45,270 nucleotides of DNA from BS750m-G62 sp964577175 (GCA_964577175.1 CAZNYC010000014.1:1-45270), one strand, 5' to 3'; positions 33,306 to 41,545 are shown, counted from the stretch's first letter. A program made the numbers and translations. Notes: a model not told the origin generated them from the sequence alone.

Positions 33306-34436
33306 TTAACCTTTCGTATCGGTCCGGACGAGGCCCTTCTCGGTCTCGATCCACCCGCAGTAGACGTCGTCAAGCACCTCGGACGGGTCGGGGTACGGGC
33401 TCTCCTCGACGGCGAACGCCTCGGCGTCGGCGACGGCCTCGTCGACCTCCACCTGGAGCCGGTCGAACGCCTCCTCGGTCAGGGTGCCCTCGTCGATGAG
33501 GGCCTGTCGGAAGAGGAGGATGGGGTCGCGGCTCTGCCAGTGTTCCTCTTCCTCCTTGGTGCGGTAGGCGCGGGGATCGCTGCGGCTGTGGCCGCGGTAC
33601 CGGTACGTGACCGCCTCAATGAGGGTGGGGCCGCCGCCGGTGCGGGCGCGCTCGGCGGCCTCGAGGACGGCGTCGCGGACCTCGAGCACCTGCTGGCCGT
33701 CCACCTTCGCCACCTGCATGGCGTACATGCGGCCCCGGCCGCAGATGTCCGTATCGGCGCAGGCCCGCTGGATGGAGACGCTCATGCCGTACTGGTTGTT
33801 CTCGCAAATGTAGATCACCGGCAGTTGCCACTTGCCGGCCATGTTGAGCGACTCGTGGAACGTGCCCTCGTTGGCGGCCCCGTCGCCGAAGAAGCAGAGG
33901 CACACGGAATCCTTCCCCTGCATCTGGATCGCCAGGCCCGCGCCCGTGGCGACGGGCAGGTTCCCGCCGACGATGCCGGTGGCGCCGAGGTTGCGGCTGG
34001 CGACGTCGGCGATGTGCATGGACCCGCCGCGGCCCTTGCAGTAGCCGGTCGCCTTGCCGCAGAGTTCCGCCATCATCCGGTTCAGTTCACCGCCGATGGC
34101 GAGGCAGTGCCCGTGTCCGCGGTGCGTGCTGGTGATGTAATCGCGGTCGGTGATGGCCGAGCATGCCCCGACGGGCACGGCCTCCTGGCCGGCGGAGACG
34201 TGGCTGGCGCCCTTGAGGACGTTGCGGGCGAGGAGTTCGAAGACCTTGTCCTCGAAACCGCGAATCTCCATCATGCGGCGGAGAAGACCGATCTTGTCCT
34301 GTTTCGTGAGCCGCGCCTTGGCGCCCTTCGGCGCACTCTTCTTGCCGCCGGACGCCTTCGCCTGCTTCGTGGACGCCTTGCCGGCCGCCTTCTTCTTTTT
34401 GGCGCCGGCCTTCCGTTTGCGTTTCGTCTTAGCCAT
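33306..34436 (-). CDS. pdhA: Pyruvate dehydrogenase-type E1 component, alpha subunit, with basic N-terminal tail
   Basis: A 376-residue E1 alpha. The first 43 residues are a Lys/Ala tail (MAKTKRKRKAGAKKKKAAGK and on) absent from typical bacterial enzymes. The catalytic part follows: MMEIRGFEDKVFELLARN, THRGHGHCLAIGG, GRGGSMHI, the thiamine-diphosphate motif GDGAANEGTFHESLNMA ending near ENNQYGMS, and the loop YRYRGHSRSDPRAYR, where phosphorylation occurs in mitochondrial forms. AGGAGG is five bases before ATG 34436. It leads pdhA-pdhB-pdhC. The tail could bind nucleic acid or the acidic or lipoyl parts of the complex; that is unproven. Confidence 0.95.
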   Translation of the reverse strand: MAKTKRKRKAGAKKKKAAGKASTKQAKASGGKKSAPKGAKARLTKQDKIGLLRRMMEIRGFEDKVFELLARNVLKGASHVSAGQEAVPVGACSAITDRDYITSTHRGHGHCLAIGGELNRMMAELCGKATGYCKGRGGSMHIADVASRNLGATGIVGGNLPVATGAGLAIQMQGKDSVCLCFFGDGAANEGTFHESLNMAGKWQLPVIYICENNQYGMSVSIQRACADTDICGRGRMYAMQVAKVDGQQVLEVRDAVLEAAERARTGGGPTLIEAVTYRYRGHSRSDPRAYRTKEEEEHWQSRDPILLFRQALIDEGTLTEEAFDRLQVEVDEAVADAEAFAVEESPYPDPSEVLDDVYCGWIETEKGLVRTDTKG

Positions 34437-34507
34437 CCTGACCTCCTGCAAACCATCCGTGGCATGACCGCCCGAGGCGGGCGGCGAATGCGACATCGCC
34501 ATATCGT

Positions 34508-34613
34508 GCGCGGCGGGTCTCCGCACCCGCCGCGCCCCTCAAGCACGCTCACCTGCGCGGTGGGTCCGGAGACCCACCGCGCCATACGCTGACCGAGCGT
34601 TGCACAACTGAGG
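34508..34613. repeat. Two GC hairpins with AGCGTTG end, element relic
   Basis: GC hairpins at 34508-34536 and 34555-34583 in opposite loop orientation are followed by GACCGAGCGTTGCACAACTG. The order recalls the right end of the element at 9386-9515. This spacer must also hold any promoter for the pdh genes. Confidence 0.65.
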
Positions 34614-34621
34614 GACGGGCA

Positions 34622-35470
34622 TTATAGCCGCAGCGCCTCGGGAACGCAACCGAGGATGTCCCACGCCGTCAGGCCGAGCGGGCCGAGACGTTCGGCCGCC
34701 AGGTCCCCCGCCCGTCCGTGGACCCACACACCGAGGACCGCGGCGTCGAACGGCTCCATCCCGGACGCCACCAGGGCCGTCAGCACACCCGTCAGGACGT
34801 CGCCCGCGCCGGCGGTGGCCATCCCGGGGTTGCCCGTCTCGTTGACGTACAGGCGCGAGCCGTCCGTGACGACGGTGCCGGCGCCCTTGAGGACGGCGAC
34901 GTCGGCCATCCCGGCGAGGGACGCGGCGGCCGCCTCCCGGTCCGCCTGCACCTCCGTCGCACTGGAGCCGAGCAGGCGGGCGGCCTCGCCGGGATGCGGC
35001 GTGAGGACGGCCGGCGCCCGCGAACCCGCCAGGACGGCACCGGCCTCGTCCCCGAGCACGTTCAGGGCGTCGGCGTCGAGCACGACGGGCAGCGTCGCCT
35101 CCGCAAGGACGTCGCGGACGGTCCGGGCCACGCCTTCGGTCTGTCCGAGGCCGGGGCCCATGGCAAGGGCGTTCTGGCCGTCGGCCAGCCGGAGGACCGT
35201 GCCCGCCACGTCGGCCGTGATGCAGGCACCGTCGTCCGCGAGCGGCGCGGTCGTGCAGCACGGGGCGAGGCCGGCGACGGTGTCGAGGGCGGCGTCGGCC
35301 GTGGCGACCCGCACGAGGCCCGCCCCGGCCCGCAGGGCCGCGCTACCGACGAGGGCGGCCGCACCGGCCATCCCCCGGCTCCCGGCCACGACGAGCACGA
35401 GGCCGGCGGCGCCCTTGTGGGCGTCGGCGGGACGGGCCGGCGGTTCGGGGATGCGGCTGATGCGGTTCAT
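34622..35470 (-). CDS. nnrD: ADP/ATP-dependent NAD(P)H-hydrate dehydratase
   Basis: A 282-residue ribokinase-like protein matching the C-terminal half of YjeF. It repairs hydrated NADH and NADPH formed by heat or acid. Motifs: GLVLVVAGSRGMAGAAALVG (about 22-41), ALAMGPGLGQTEGV, the VLDADALNVL segment, VLTPHPGEAARLLG and the catalytic-loop NPGMATAGAGDVLTGVLTAL. The epimerase half (NnrE) is absent, so it may be separate in this genome. ATG 35470 has GGAG seven bases upstream. It lies between larB and pdhA on the same strand. Confidence 0.92.
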   Translation of the reverse strand: MNRISRIPEPPARPADAHKGAAGLVLVVAGSRGMAGAAALVGSAALRAGAGLVRVATADAALDTVAGLAPCCTTAPLADDGACITADVAGTVLRLADGQNALAMGPGLGQTEGVARTVRDVLAEATLPVVLDADALNVLGDEAGAVLAGSRAPAVLTPHPGEAARLLGSSATEVQADREAAAASLAGMADVAVLKGAGTVVTDGSRLYVNETGNPGMATAGAGDVLTGVLTALVASGMEPFDAAVLGVWVHGRAGDLAAERLGPLGLTAWDILGCVPEALRL

Positions 35471-35493
35471 GGAGGGTCTCCGACGGTGGTAAA

Positions 35494-35581
35494 GCGCGGC
35501 GGGTCTCCGCACCCGCCGGGCGAACGGAAACGGCGCGCGGCCCGCAAGCGGGCCGGCGAACACGGGCCGCGACGCGCAGGG
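35494..35581. repeat. GC hairpin and GCGGCCCGCAAGCGGGCC element, copy 2
   Basis: 35494-35520 is a GC hairpin, and 35528-35581 repeats the 54-base block seen at 28219-28272. Together they fill the larB-nnrD spacer. Confidence 0.75.
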
Positions 35582-35614
35582 CCGCCCGTGCCGACGTTCG
35601 GACGGCACGCGCCC

Positions 35615-36382
35615 TCATGCATTCTTGTGCTCGGCCGTGCGAGCGATGAGGGCGGCGAGGTACCCGCCGCCGAAGCCATTGTCGATGTTCACGACGCCCA
35701 CGCCGGCCGCACACGAGTTCAGCATCGTCAGGAGCGGCGCGAGGCCGTGGAAACTCGCCCCGTATCCGATGCTCGTCGGGACGGCGATGACGGGGGCGTT
35801 GACCATCCCGCCGACGACACTCGCCAGGGCCCCTTCCATCCCGGCCACGACGACCACGACCGCCGCCCGGCTGATGGCCTCGGTATGGGCGAGCAGCCGG
35901 TGCAGCCCCGCCACGCCGACGTCGTAGAACGTCTCGACGGTGCACCCCATGACCTCGGCGGTGACGCGGGCCTCCTCGGCCACGGGCTGGTCGCTCGTGC
36001 CGGCCGAAACCAGCGCCACGGTCCCGCCGACGGGCACGGGAGCCTCCTCGCTCGGCACGACGATGGCGCGGGCGGCCTCGTAATAGACGGCCTCAGGATG
36101 GTTCGCCTTGACGGCCTCGTACACCTCCGGGGCGGCACGGGTGGCGAGGACGGGGCCTTGGCGCTCCACGAGCCGCTCCACGATCCGCACCACCTGGCCG
36201 ACCGTCTTGCCCTGGCAGAGGACGACCTCCGGAAACCCGCAGCGCAGGGCCCGGTGGTGGTCGATCTTGGCGAAGCCGAGGTCCTCGAACGGCAGGTGAC
36301 GCAGACGATCGGCCGCCTCGGTCGGCGCCACGTCGCCGGTGCGGACGGCCTCGAGGAGTTCCAGAATGCGGCGATTGTCCAT
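35615..36382 (-). CDS. larB: Nickel-pincer cofactor biosynthesis protein LarB
   Basis: A 255-residue protein of the LarB family, which carboxylates and hydrolyses nicotinic acid adenine dinucleotide in the first step of the nickel-pincer nucleotide of lactate racemase and related epimerases. An N-terminal helical part (LLEAVRTGDVAPTEAADRL; FAKIDHHRALRCGFPEVVLC) precedes the PurE/AIR-carboxylase-like domain (VALVSAGTSDQPVAEEARVT; VVVAGMEGALASVVGGMVNA; VPTSIGYGASFHGLAPLLTM). ATG 36382 has GGAG nine bases upstream. larC, larE and a LarA homologue are not in this window, so the user of the cofactor cannot be named. Confidence 0.93.
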   Translation of the reverse strand: MDNRRILELLEAVRTGDVAPTEAADRLRHLPFEDLGFAKIDHHRALRCGFPEVVLCQGKTVGQVVRIVERLVERQGPVLATRAAPEVYEAVKANHPEAVYYEAARAIVVPSEEAPVPVGGTVALVSAGTSDQPVAEEARVTAEVMGCTVETFYDVGVAGLHRLLAHTEAISRAAVVVVVAGMEGALASVVGGMVNAPVIAVPTSIGYGASFHGLAPLLTMLNSCAAGVGVVNIDNGFGGGYLAALIARTAEHKNA

Positions 36383-36540
36383 AACATCTCGCTCCACTTC
36401 TCGCGTTGGCGTGGCGCGCGAGCCGGGCATCGGGCCGGGCGCAGCCGCCGGGCGGTGCGTATCGTCAGGGTAGTATAGGATACCAGGGCGGGATGTCCAC
36501 CGTCGAGACGCGGGCGAGGTTCAGCGGCGCCGGCGGATCG

Positions 36541-36735
36541 GTTCTAACGCAGAGGGCGCCGAGAAGCGCAAAGGACGCCGAGAACAGCAACCGCGGAGAA
36601 CCTCAAATGCCAAATGAAAAATGATAAATGCCAAATCACGCTCCGCGCAAGCGCAAGCCTCCTTTGGCATTGATCATTCGGAACCGTTCCCCGTTGTTCT
36701 CTGCGTTCTCGGCGGTCTCTGCGTTGAAAACAGAA
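36541..36735. repeat. Imperfect inverted repeat built from AACGCAGAG-type motifs
   Basis: The left arm has CTAACGCAGAGGGCGCCGAG and CGCAAAGGACGCCGAGAACA; the right arm has GTTGTTCTCTGCGTTCTCGG and GGTCTCTGCGTTGAAAAC. The lower-GC centre holds AAATGCCAAATG, AAATGATAAATGCCAAAT and TTTGGCATTGATCATT. It occupies the 36383-36746 spacer between the PhoU gene and larB and has no ORF. Its composition differs from everything around it. Confidence 0.7.
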
Positions 36736-36746
36736 TCGCCGGCAGG

Positions 36747-37433
36747 TTAGGACATGCCGTCCGGCCCGGACTCGTCCGCGTAATCCAGCCGGTGGACGGG
36801 CGCCACGACCGCCGTGCCGATGTTCGCCAGGTGGGCCCCGATCCGTTTCATGTGGCGCGCCAGCAGCGAATACGCCACCCCCTCGTCGGTGGGCACGTGG
36901 TCCCGCTGCTGAAGGAGGTCGTGGATGAGGCGGTCGCATTCCTTGCTGAACCCGCCGAACGCCTTCAGCACCTCGCGGGCCTCGTCGACGTCGCTCTCGT
37001 TGAACGCCTTCTTCGTGCGGGTGAAGAGGTCATCCACCTGCGACTGCACCTTCTCCAGCGGTTCGAGGTACTGGGTGCCGGTGAACTCGCGGGTGTAGAA
37101 CTTGCCGACCTCGAAGATGTTCTTGCAATAGTCGCCGATGCGTTCGGCGTCCTTGACGACGCTCATCAGGACGAGGCAGGCGGCCAGGTTGCTGCCGGGT
37201 TGGATGGTCAGGTGCTTGACGATCTGGGCCCGGATGCGCCGCTCGGCCTTGTTGACCTTCTTGTCCCGTTCGTACAGCGGGTCCTGGACGGCCTGCCAGT
37301 CGACGCGGCTGAAGAAGACCTCGACGGCCCGGTGGAACATCCAGTGGGTCTCGTCCAGCATGCCGTCGAAGTCGTCGAACATCTGCGAGAGCGCGTCCCG
37401 CCCCCGCCAGGCCGCAAGCAGTTCCTTCAACAT
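36747..37433 (-). CDS. PhoU-domain protein
   Basis: A 228-residue all-helical protein. It has PhoU-like helical repeats, with VVKDAERIGDYCKNIFEVGK (about 110-130) carrying the E(R)xxD metal-binding type motif and HMKRIGAHLANIGTAV in the C-terminal repeat. PhoU proteins bind metal clusters and limit phosphate uptake by acting on a transporter or on the PhoR kinase. ATG 37433 is 17 bases past the transporter stop codon at 37451, with GAGGGA upstream, so the two genes form an operon and the transporter is the obvious partner. Confidence 0.88.
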   Translation of the reverse strand: MLKELLAAWRGRDALSQMFDDFDGMLDETHWMFHRAVEVFFSRVDWQAVQDPLYERDKKVNKAERRIRAQIVKHLTIQPGSNLAACLVLMSVVKDAERIGDYCKNIFEVGKFYTREFTGTQYLEPLEKVQSQVDDLFTRTKKAFNESDVDEAREVLKAFGGFSKECDRLIHDLLQQRDHVPTDEGVAYSLLARHMKRIGAHLANIGTAVVAPVHRLDYADESGPDGMS

Positions 37434-37450
37434 GACGTGTCCCTCACCAC

Positions 37451-38695
37451 TCAGCGCCGAAGCCACTCGATCAGGATCACGAGGATCGGCAAGACGAAGA
37501 AGAAGGCCAGTATGTGGATGACGGCGTACCGTTTCGAGCCGGAGGCCACGCGGGCCCACCAGCGGGCGGCCTCGATCGGTACGCGGCGAAGCGGGTACCA
37601 GGCGACGGCCCCGAGAATGTTGAACAGCATGTGACTGAACGCCAGCGCCACCCCCACCGCCGCCTGTTCCGGCGTGTCGGCACTGGTCGCGAAACTCGCA
37701 ATCAGGGCCGTGAACGTCGTCCCCAGGTTCGCCCCCAGCGTGTACGGAAAGACCTGGTAGATCGTCAGCAACCCCGCGCCCACGAGCGGGACCGCCAGCG
37801 ACGTCGTGATGCTCGAGGACTGGACGATGAACGTCAGCCCCAACCCCACAATGTACGCCGTGACGGCGTTGCGGAACAGGACCTTGTCGAAAAACTGCTC
37901 CACCCGGTGAAGCACCAGGCTGCGGAGGGTGCGGGTGATCAGGATCAGCGACACAAACAACATGCCGATGCCGAGGAATATCAGTGCGGCGTTCGCACCC
38001 GTATGCCCCAGCCCCACGCCCTCCCGGAGCACCCAGTCCAACCCCTCGACAAGCGGTTTGACGGCTTCCTTGAGGAAGTTCGTGGGCTTCGAACCAGCCG
38101 GCGCGGCGGAGTAAAATGCGTGCGACATGGCGCTGGCGGCCCGCTCCAGCAGCCCCCGGCCGGTGAGTTTCCAGACGATCCATTCAACAGGACACAGCAA
38201 GGCCACCGAGAGGACGTTGAAGAAATCGTGGACGATGGCCGCTCCGTAGGCACGTTCGAACTCCTCACTCCGGCGAATGTGCGTGAACGAGACGCCCACG
38301 TTCGTGACGCTCGTGCCGATGTTCGCCCCCATGATGATGTACACCGCCTGGTGCAACTGCAGCGGCGTCGTGACCACCAGCGCCACCGTGAACGACGTGG
38401 TAAACGAGGAACTCTGGAACAGGCTCGTCGCCAGGATGCCGACGAAGAGGCCGACCAGCGGATTGTCCGCGTAAGCGAAGATGTCGTAAACGATGTCGCG
38501 GTAGGGCCGGTTCTCCATTGAGACGGCCTGGGACGTGTCGAACTCCGGGTTCTTGCCCAGGTCCTTCAGGCCGTGCCCCATCGTCCGCATGCCGCCGAGG
38601 AAAAAATACAGAAGGATGAACACCAGCAGGACCCGCGCCCACGTCTTCCAACGGGGTTGGGAAGCGGTAGCCCGGTCGCTCTGCGTCATCATCAT
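37451..38695 (-). CDS. Na/Pi cotransporter family protein (NptA/YjbB-like)
   Basis: A 414-residue membrane protein with about nine helices and the duplicated family signature QSSS: LFQSSSFTTSFTVALV (about 90-105) and IVQSSSITTSLAVPLVGAG (about 285-303), followed by GANIGTSVTNVGVS and GANLGTTFTALI. The repeats line the sodium and phosphate path. It should import phosphate driven by sodium, or release it when reserves are full. Three adjacent ATG codons exist (38695, 38692, 38689); I use the first. Upstream direct repeats at 38785-38812 and 38863-38884 suggest Pho-regulon control. The PhoU gene follows directly. Confidence 0.92.
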   Translation of the reverse strand: MMMTQSDRATASQPRWKTWARVLLVFILLYFFLGGMRTMGHGLKDLGKNPEFDTSQAVSMENRPYRDIVYDIFAYADNPLVGLFVGILATSLFQSSSFTTSFTVALVVTTPLQLHQAVYIIMGANIGTSVTNVGVSFTHIRRSEEFERAYGAAIVHDFFNVLSVALLCPVEWIVWKLTGRGLLERAASAMSHAFYSAAPAGSKPTNFLKEAVKPLVEGLDWVLREGVGLGHTGANAALIFLGIGMLFVSLILITRTLRSLVLHRVEQFFDKVLFRNAVTAYIVGLGLTFIVQSSSITTSLAVPLVGAGLLTIYQVFPYTLGANLGTTFTALIASFATSADTPEQAAVGVALAFSHMLFNILGAVAWYPLRRVPIEAARWWARVASGSKRYAVIHILAFFFVLPILVILIEWLRR

Positions 38696-38784
38696 GTGGG
38701 TGTGGGCCCCCTCAGGGCTCGTCCCGCGCGATGCAACCCTCTCGCCCCCCCCGTCCACCGATGAACATGCGGGCCGAAGCCAAC

Positions 38785-38812
38785 GTTAACAAACGGTTCA
38801 GATCGCGTTCAG
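38785..38812 (-). promoter_or_regulatory. Pho-box-like array 1: three 7-bp repeats, 11-bp period
   Basis: On the minus strand, in the direction of the transporter gene, the sequence is CTGAACG-CGAT-CTGAACC-GTTT-GTTAACG. Seven-base direct repeats spaced by four bases are the known layout of PhoB/PhoP boxes (E. coli CTGTCAT-N4-CTGTCAC). It lies about 90 bp upstream of the first ATG. Binding by PhoB is inferred. Confidence 0.6.
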
Positions 38813-38862
38813 CCGGATTGTACGGACGGGCCCCTTCCACACAAGTGTTAAGCCGCCCATTC

Positions 38863-38892
38863 GCGTTAAGAGTGCGTTAAGAGTGCGCAAGG
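38863..38892 (-). promoter_or_regulatory. Pho-box-like array 2: CTTAACG repeats, 11-bp period
   Basis: The plus-strand unit GCGTTAAGAGT is perfectly repeated at 38863-38873 and 38874-38884 and decays into GCGCAAGG. On the minus strand this reads CTTAACG-CACT-CTTAACG, the same 7+4 layout as array 1. A lone CTTAACAC lies 18 bp away (about 38845-38852). Confidence 0.5.
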
Positions 38893-39046
38893 GCCGGCCG
38901 GAAACGGGCTCCGCGGGACATGTCGGGGGAAACGCCGGCTCCCGGAGACATGCCCCCGGCGAGGCACCGGAATAAACGGTCGTTTGACTCCTCGTCGCTA
39001 TCCGAGTACGCTGGGGGCGGGTGGTTGCTCCAGAGAGGTGAATGCC

Positions 39047-41059
39047 ATGCATCGTATGCTGCTTGAAGCCGCCGTCGCGCTGCTCGTGCCCCTCCTGGCG
39101 GCCCCGCAAGCGAGGGCCGAGGACGGCTATCACGTACGCCACGGCCTGCGCATTCCGGTCGAGGGCAAGGTCCAGCCCGTCACGGTCCACGAGGTGGACT
39201 GGCCCCGGAACTTCCGGCCCGTGGACGCCGACGGCTGGTCGGTTTTCCGCGCGACGCCCGACACCCGCATCCTGTACGTCGCCGCCGGGGGCGACGACGC
39301 GAGCGCGGAGGTCTACGAGCCGGACAGTGCCGCCGTCGGACCCGATCCGTTCCGTCCCGCCGGCAACGTCAAGCCGTTCCGGGACGTCAACACGGCCCTC
39401 GAGAAGCAGCGTCCCGGCATGCCGGACTGGGTCCTCCTGAAGCGCGGGGACACCTGGCGCGGGCCGATCACCGAACAGGGCGTGCCGCCGGGCAAATCCG
39501 CCGACGAACCCCGCCTCATCGGCGCCTACGGGCCCCTCGCCGAGCCCCGGCCGCAGATCACCGGCAAGGGCGCCGGCTTCCGCCTCGGCGGGCCGCATCG
39601 CGGCACCCAGCACGTCGCCATCGTGGGCATCGAGTTCTACAACAGTTGGAAGGACCCCGACCACCCCGACTGGAAGGTGGATCTCGGCCGGGTCCACGAC
39701 GAGAACGGCCACGCGTACGTCAAGGACCTGCGCGGCAAGCATCGTTCCGGCATCCATTGGGGCAACCACGACCGCCGCGGCAAGCCGATGGAGAACGTCC
39801 TCGTGGAGGACTGCTATCTGCGTTTCTGCCCCCTCTCCGGGACCAACTTCGGGGCGGACATGACGAATTTCGTCGTCCGGCGCAACGTCGTGGTCGACCA
39901 CTATCCCCTGCGCGGCCACACGATGGGCCTGTGGAACTCCCGCGGCAGCCTGCGCCTGGAGGAGAACATCGTCGACCACTGCGGCTGGTACAACCAGCGC
40001 GGGCAGGGAAAGGACATCGGCTGGGCCAACCCCCTCAGCCACAACCTCTATTACTCGAAGTGCTGGAACACCGCCCTGGTGCGGAACCTCTGGCTCCGCT
40101 CCGCCTCCATCAGCAACAAGTTCCGCGGCGACGTGCTGCGGTCCATCGGCCACCTGCTCCTGGAGGACAACCTCTTCGTCGACGGCGAACTCGGACCGGG
40201 CATCAGCGGCAACTACCCCGGCCCGTACCGCAACGTCAACGTCAACCTCGTGAACAACGTCCTGACGGACGTCGGCCGGTCCCGGCCCACCAACCGGCAC
40301 CTGGCCTGGTACTTCCCCCTGGCCGACTGGGACGGCGGCAACATCGCCAACAACCTGCTCGTCCACCAGCGGCATCCGGAGATCACCAACGCCTACGGCA
40401 TCCAGTTGAAGGCGACCGAGCGGCAGCGGGACCGCGAGACCGGCAAGCCCGTCACGGAAGGCCGCGGCAGCCTGCGGGGGCGGACGCGGAACGTCCGCAT
40501 CTTCCGGAACGTCGTCCACGGCATTCGGATGAACGAGCGGAACGCGCCCCTCAAACTCCTCGCCAACGCCGAGGGCGGGTTCGAGAACGTCCGCATCTAC
40601 GACAACCAGTTCCAGTGCCAGGTCTTCCCCAACACGCTGGCCGTCGTGGAAGACTTACGGGGGCTGACGTTCGAGCGCAATACGTGGTTCACGACGGCCG
40701 AGGGCGAACCGTTCCACCTCGGACCGCGCGACGACCGGCGCGAACTCGGTTTCGAGGAATGGGTCAAGGTCTCGGGCGAGAAGGGCGCCCGTCTCCGGAA
40801 GATCGACTACCCCGACCCCGAACGCAGTATCGAGACCTACATGCGCACCCTCGGCTACGAGGGGACGGACGAAGAACTCTACGCCCGCTTCTTCAGGGAA
40901 GCGCGCACGATGCGCCGCGGCGCGTGGCGGGCCGAGTTCACCGCCCGGAAGATCAACGCCTATTTCCGCGAGGGGTTCGCCATGACACACCTGCCCCTCG
41001 ACGACCTCCCGCCCGTGGAGTGCGGCCCGTTCAACCCCGAATGGAGTTACCGCAAGTAG
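39047..41059 (+). CDS. Secreted right-handed parallel beta-helix protein
   Basis: A 670-residue protein with a signal peptide (MHRMLLEAAVALLVPLLAAP, cleaved near ARA). Residues 60-170 open the domain (LYVAAGGDDASAEVY; WVLLKRGDTWRGPITE). About 180-560 are beta-helix rungs with Asn ladders: ENVLVEDCYLRFCPLSGTNF, NFVVRRNVVVDHYP, LRLEENIVDHCG, VNLVNNVLTDVG, VRIFRNVVHGIRMN and VRIYDNQFQC. This fold is shared by polysaccharide lyases, epimerases and some hydrolases; no family-specific catalytic set was recognised. ATG 39047 follows GAGGTGA. It is divergent from the Na/Pi operon and could share its control region. Confidence 0.82.
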   Translation: MHRMLLEAAVALLVPLLAAPQARAEDGYHVRHGLRIPVEGKVQPVTVHEVDWPRNFRPVDADGWSVFRATPDTRILYVAAGGDDASAEVYEPDSAAVGPDPFRPAGNVKPFRDVNTALEKQRPGMPDWVLLKRGDTWRGPITEQGVPPGKSADEPRLIGAYGPLAEPRPQITGKGAGFRLGGPHRGTQHVAIVGIEFYNSWKDPDHPDWKVDLGRVHDENGHAYVKDLRGKHRSGIHWGNHDRRGKPMENVLVEDCYLRFCPLSGTNFGADMTNFVVRRNVVVDHYPLRGHTMGLWNSRGSLRLEENIVDHCGWYNQRGQGKDIGWANPLSHNLYYSKCWNTALVRNLWLRSASISNKFRGDVLRSIGHLLLEDNLFVDGELGPGISGNYPGPYRNVNVNLVNNVLTDVGRSRPTNRHLAWYFPLADWDGGNIANNLLVHQRHPEITNAYGIQLKATERQRDRETGKPVTEGRGSLRGRTRNVRIFRNVVHGIRMNERNAPLKLLANAEGGFENVRIYDNQFQCQVFPNTLAVVEDLRGLTFERNTWFTTAEGEPFHLGPRDDRRELGFEEWVKVSGEKGARLRKIDYPDPERSIETYMRTLGYEGTDEELYARFFREARTMRRGAWRAEFTARKINAYFREGFAMTHLPLDDLPPVECGPFNPEWSYRK

Positions 41060-41064
41060 GTTAA

Positions 41065-41238
41065 CCCTACAACGCTAAGAGCCTATCCGAATAACCCCTC
41101 GTCGGCCCGAGGCCGAGCGAGGCGGCCGCAGGCAAGGAGGGCAAAGCAGGCAACCCGTCTCTGGGTTGTCGATGCAGCCCGACGCCGGCTACGGTCGCCG
41201 CAGCCGGCCGAAGCCAGAGGGTGATTCGGATAGGCTCT
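41065..41238. mobile_element. MITE copy 2 with attached CCCTACAACGCTA end
   Basis: 41078-41238 is a 161-bp MITE with ends AGAGCCTATCCGAATAACC and GGTGATTCGGATAGGCTCT, nearly identical to 16242-16405. Directly to its left is TTAA and CCCTACAACGCTA (41065-41077), the terminal repeat of the larger element. The same junction, CCCTACAACGCTA to AGAGCC, occurs on the minus strand of copy 1. No matching right end of the larger element is present here. Confidence 0.88.
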
Positions 41239-41340
41239 TAGCCGCCGGCCTTGCCCGGCGCGTGCCGTTCATGAAACAGTAACGGCGTGCGGCGACCAAG
41301 GTCGCCGGCACCTGATCCAGGTAGAATCCATGTCCGGGGT

Positions 41341-41522
41341 TGTCATTCTGAGGAGCGGCGAAGCCGCGACGAAGAATCTCGCCTTGACGCCTTTCGCACG
41401 GCGAGATTCTTCGGCTCCGCAAGCAGCGCCTCAGAATGACAGCCTGCCGCGACGAGGACATTCCTTCCGCTTCGCTCAATAAATGGGCAAGCCGCGCGAC
41501 GGGTGCGGAGACCCGCCGCCCT
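41341..41522. repeat. TCATTCTGAG palindrome and GC hairpin in the beta-helix/tsaD spacer
   Basis: 41341-41441 runs from TGTCATTCTGAGGAGCGG to GCGCCTCAGAATGACA with inner arms AAGAATCTCGCC and GGCGAGATTCTTCGG. A GC hairpin lies at about 41492-41522, next to the tsaD stop codon. With the MITE they fill 41060-41545; no gene is seen. Confidence 0.8.
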
Positions 41523-41545
41523 GCACTTTGCGCGGGGCACCCGTG

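Noticed and set aside
32310..34592. 760-residue plus-strand frame
   Set aside because: Opposite to pdhA and pdhB; composition is that of an antisense frame in GC-rich DNA.
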